DNA of 6,922 bases, taken from NCBI GenBank assembly GCA_017620315.1, contig JAFZQQ010000116.1, forward strand, positions 1 through 6,922, read 5' to 3'. Of the stretch, positions 6,815 to 6,922 are shown piece by piece; position 1 is the stretch's first letter; every line of letters begins with the position of its first letter. This DNA is from Oscillospiraceae bacterium. Its GTDB lineage: Bacteria > Bacillota > Clostridia > Oscillospirales > Oscillospiraceae. The notes under the pieces are model-generated. The model made no database searches. It was not told where the DNA came from and was given only the letters and a program-made list of their open reading frames with translations. Both the position numbers and the translations under genes were made by a program.

Positions 6815-6823
6815 GCCGCATCG

Positions 6824-6830
6824 CCCCCCC
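6824..6830 (-). promoter_or_regulatory. G-run Shine-Dalgarno of rarA
   Basis: Seven consecutive G lie 9 nt before the GTG start. This is unusual compared with the GGAGG-type sites of the neighbouring genes. An ATG at 6821-6819 lies between them but is in another frame and does not give RarA. Confidence 0.6.
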
Positions 6831-6841
6831 GTTACTCAGTA

Positions 6842-6922
6842 TCAGTTGGTATAGTTGTCAAAATAACCCTGCACAAGCACAACAGGCGTTCCCTTGTCCC
6901 CGCTTCCGCTTGTGAGATCGCA
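6842..6922 (-). CDS. C-terminal end of an unidentified protein, cut by the window edge
   Basis: The last 26 codons of a minus-strand gene end at TGA (6844-6842). The visible tail ends in GTPVVLVQGYFDNYTN and is preceded by a Gly/Ser/Asp-rich segment. The gene ends 27 nt before the rarA GTG with no terminator between them, so the two are probably in one operon. The fragment is too short for a family call, and the frame is supported only by lack of stops and protein-like composition. Confidence 0.5.
   Translation of the reverse strand, partial: CDLTSGSGDKGTPVVLVQGYFDNYTN

Overview
This looks like an ordinary chromosomal segment of an endospore-forming member of the Firmicutes (Bacillota), probably a GC-rich clostridial lineage. 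The evidence is a spoIIGA-sigE pair, a T-box riboswitch ahead of valS, strong purine-rich Shine-Dalgarno sites, and GC-rich codon use throughout. Every gene I support lies on the minus strand, so the biological reading order runs from position 6922 down to 1. I saw no mobile element, CRISPR array, rRNA or tRNA gene, phage gene or obvious defence system.

Layout in transcription order. (1) 6922-6842: the last 26 codons of an unidentified gene. (2) 6814-5543: rarA (mgsA), a clamp-loader-like AAA+ ATPase of replication-fork maintenance, starting at GTG behind a seven-G run. (3) 5546-5451: an unrecognised 31-residue membrane peptide gene, joined to rarA by an ATGA stop/start overlap and having its own strong Shine-Dalgarno. 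(4) 5366-5323: a rho-independent terminator closing that unit. (5) 5271-4459 and 4484-3768: spoIIGA and sigE, overlapping by 26 nt. They encode the membrane aspartic protease that activates pro-sigma-E and pro-sigma-E itself, the first mother-cell sigma factor of sporulation. (6) 3771-3743: a near-consensus housekeeping promoter whose -35 box contains the sigE stop codon, with a perfect inverted repeat in its spacer. (7) About 3736-3486: a T-box leader with a GTC (Val) specifier, a T-box sequence and a competing terminator. (8) 3429-784: valS, valyl-tRNA synthetase. (9) 754-1: an aldo/keto reductase, cut by the window edge, 29 nt after valS and probably co-transcribed with it.

The genes form at least three transcription units. 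The rarA unit serves genome maintenance and ends in its own terminator. The spoIIGA-sigE unit makes a protease and its sigma-factor substrate together. The valS unit senses uncharged tRNA-Val through the T-box and may place a redox enzyme under the same control. I found no convincing undescribed system. The items most worth a second look are the 31-residue ORF coupled to rarA, the operator-like palindrome inside the valS promoter, and the presence of valS rather than sigG directly after sigE.
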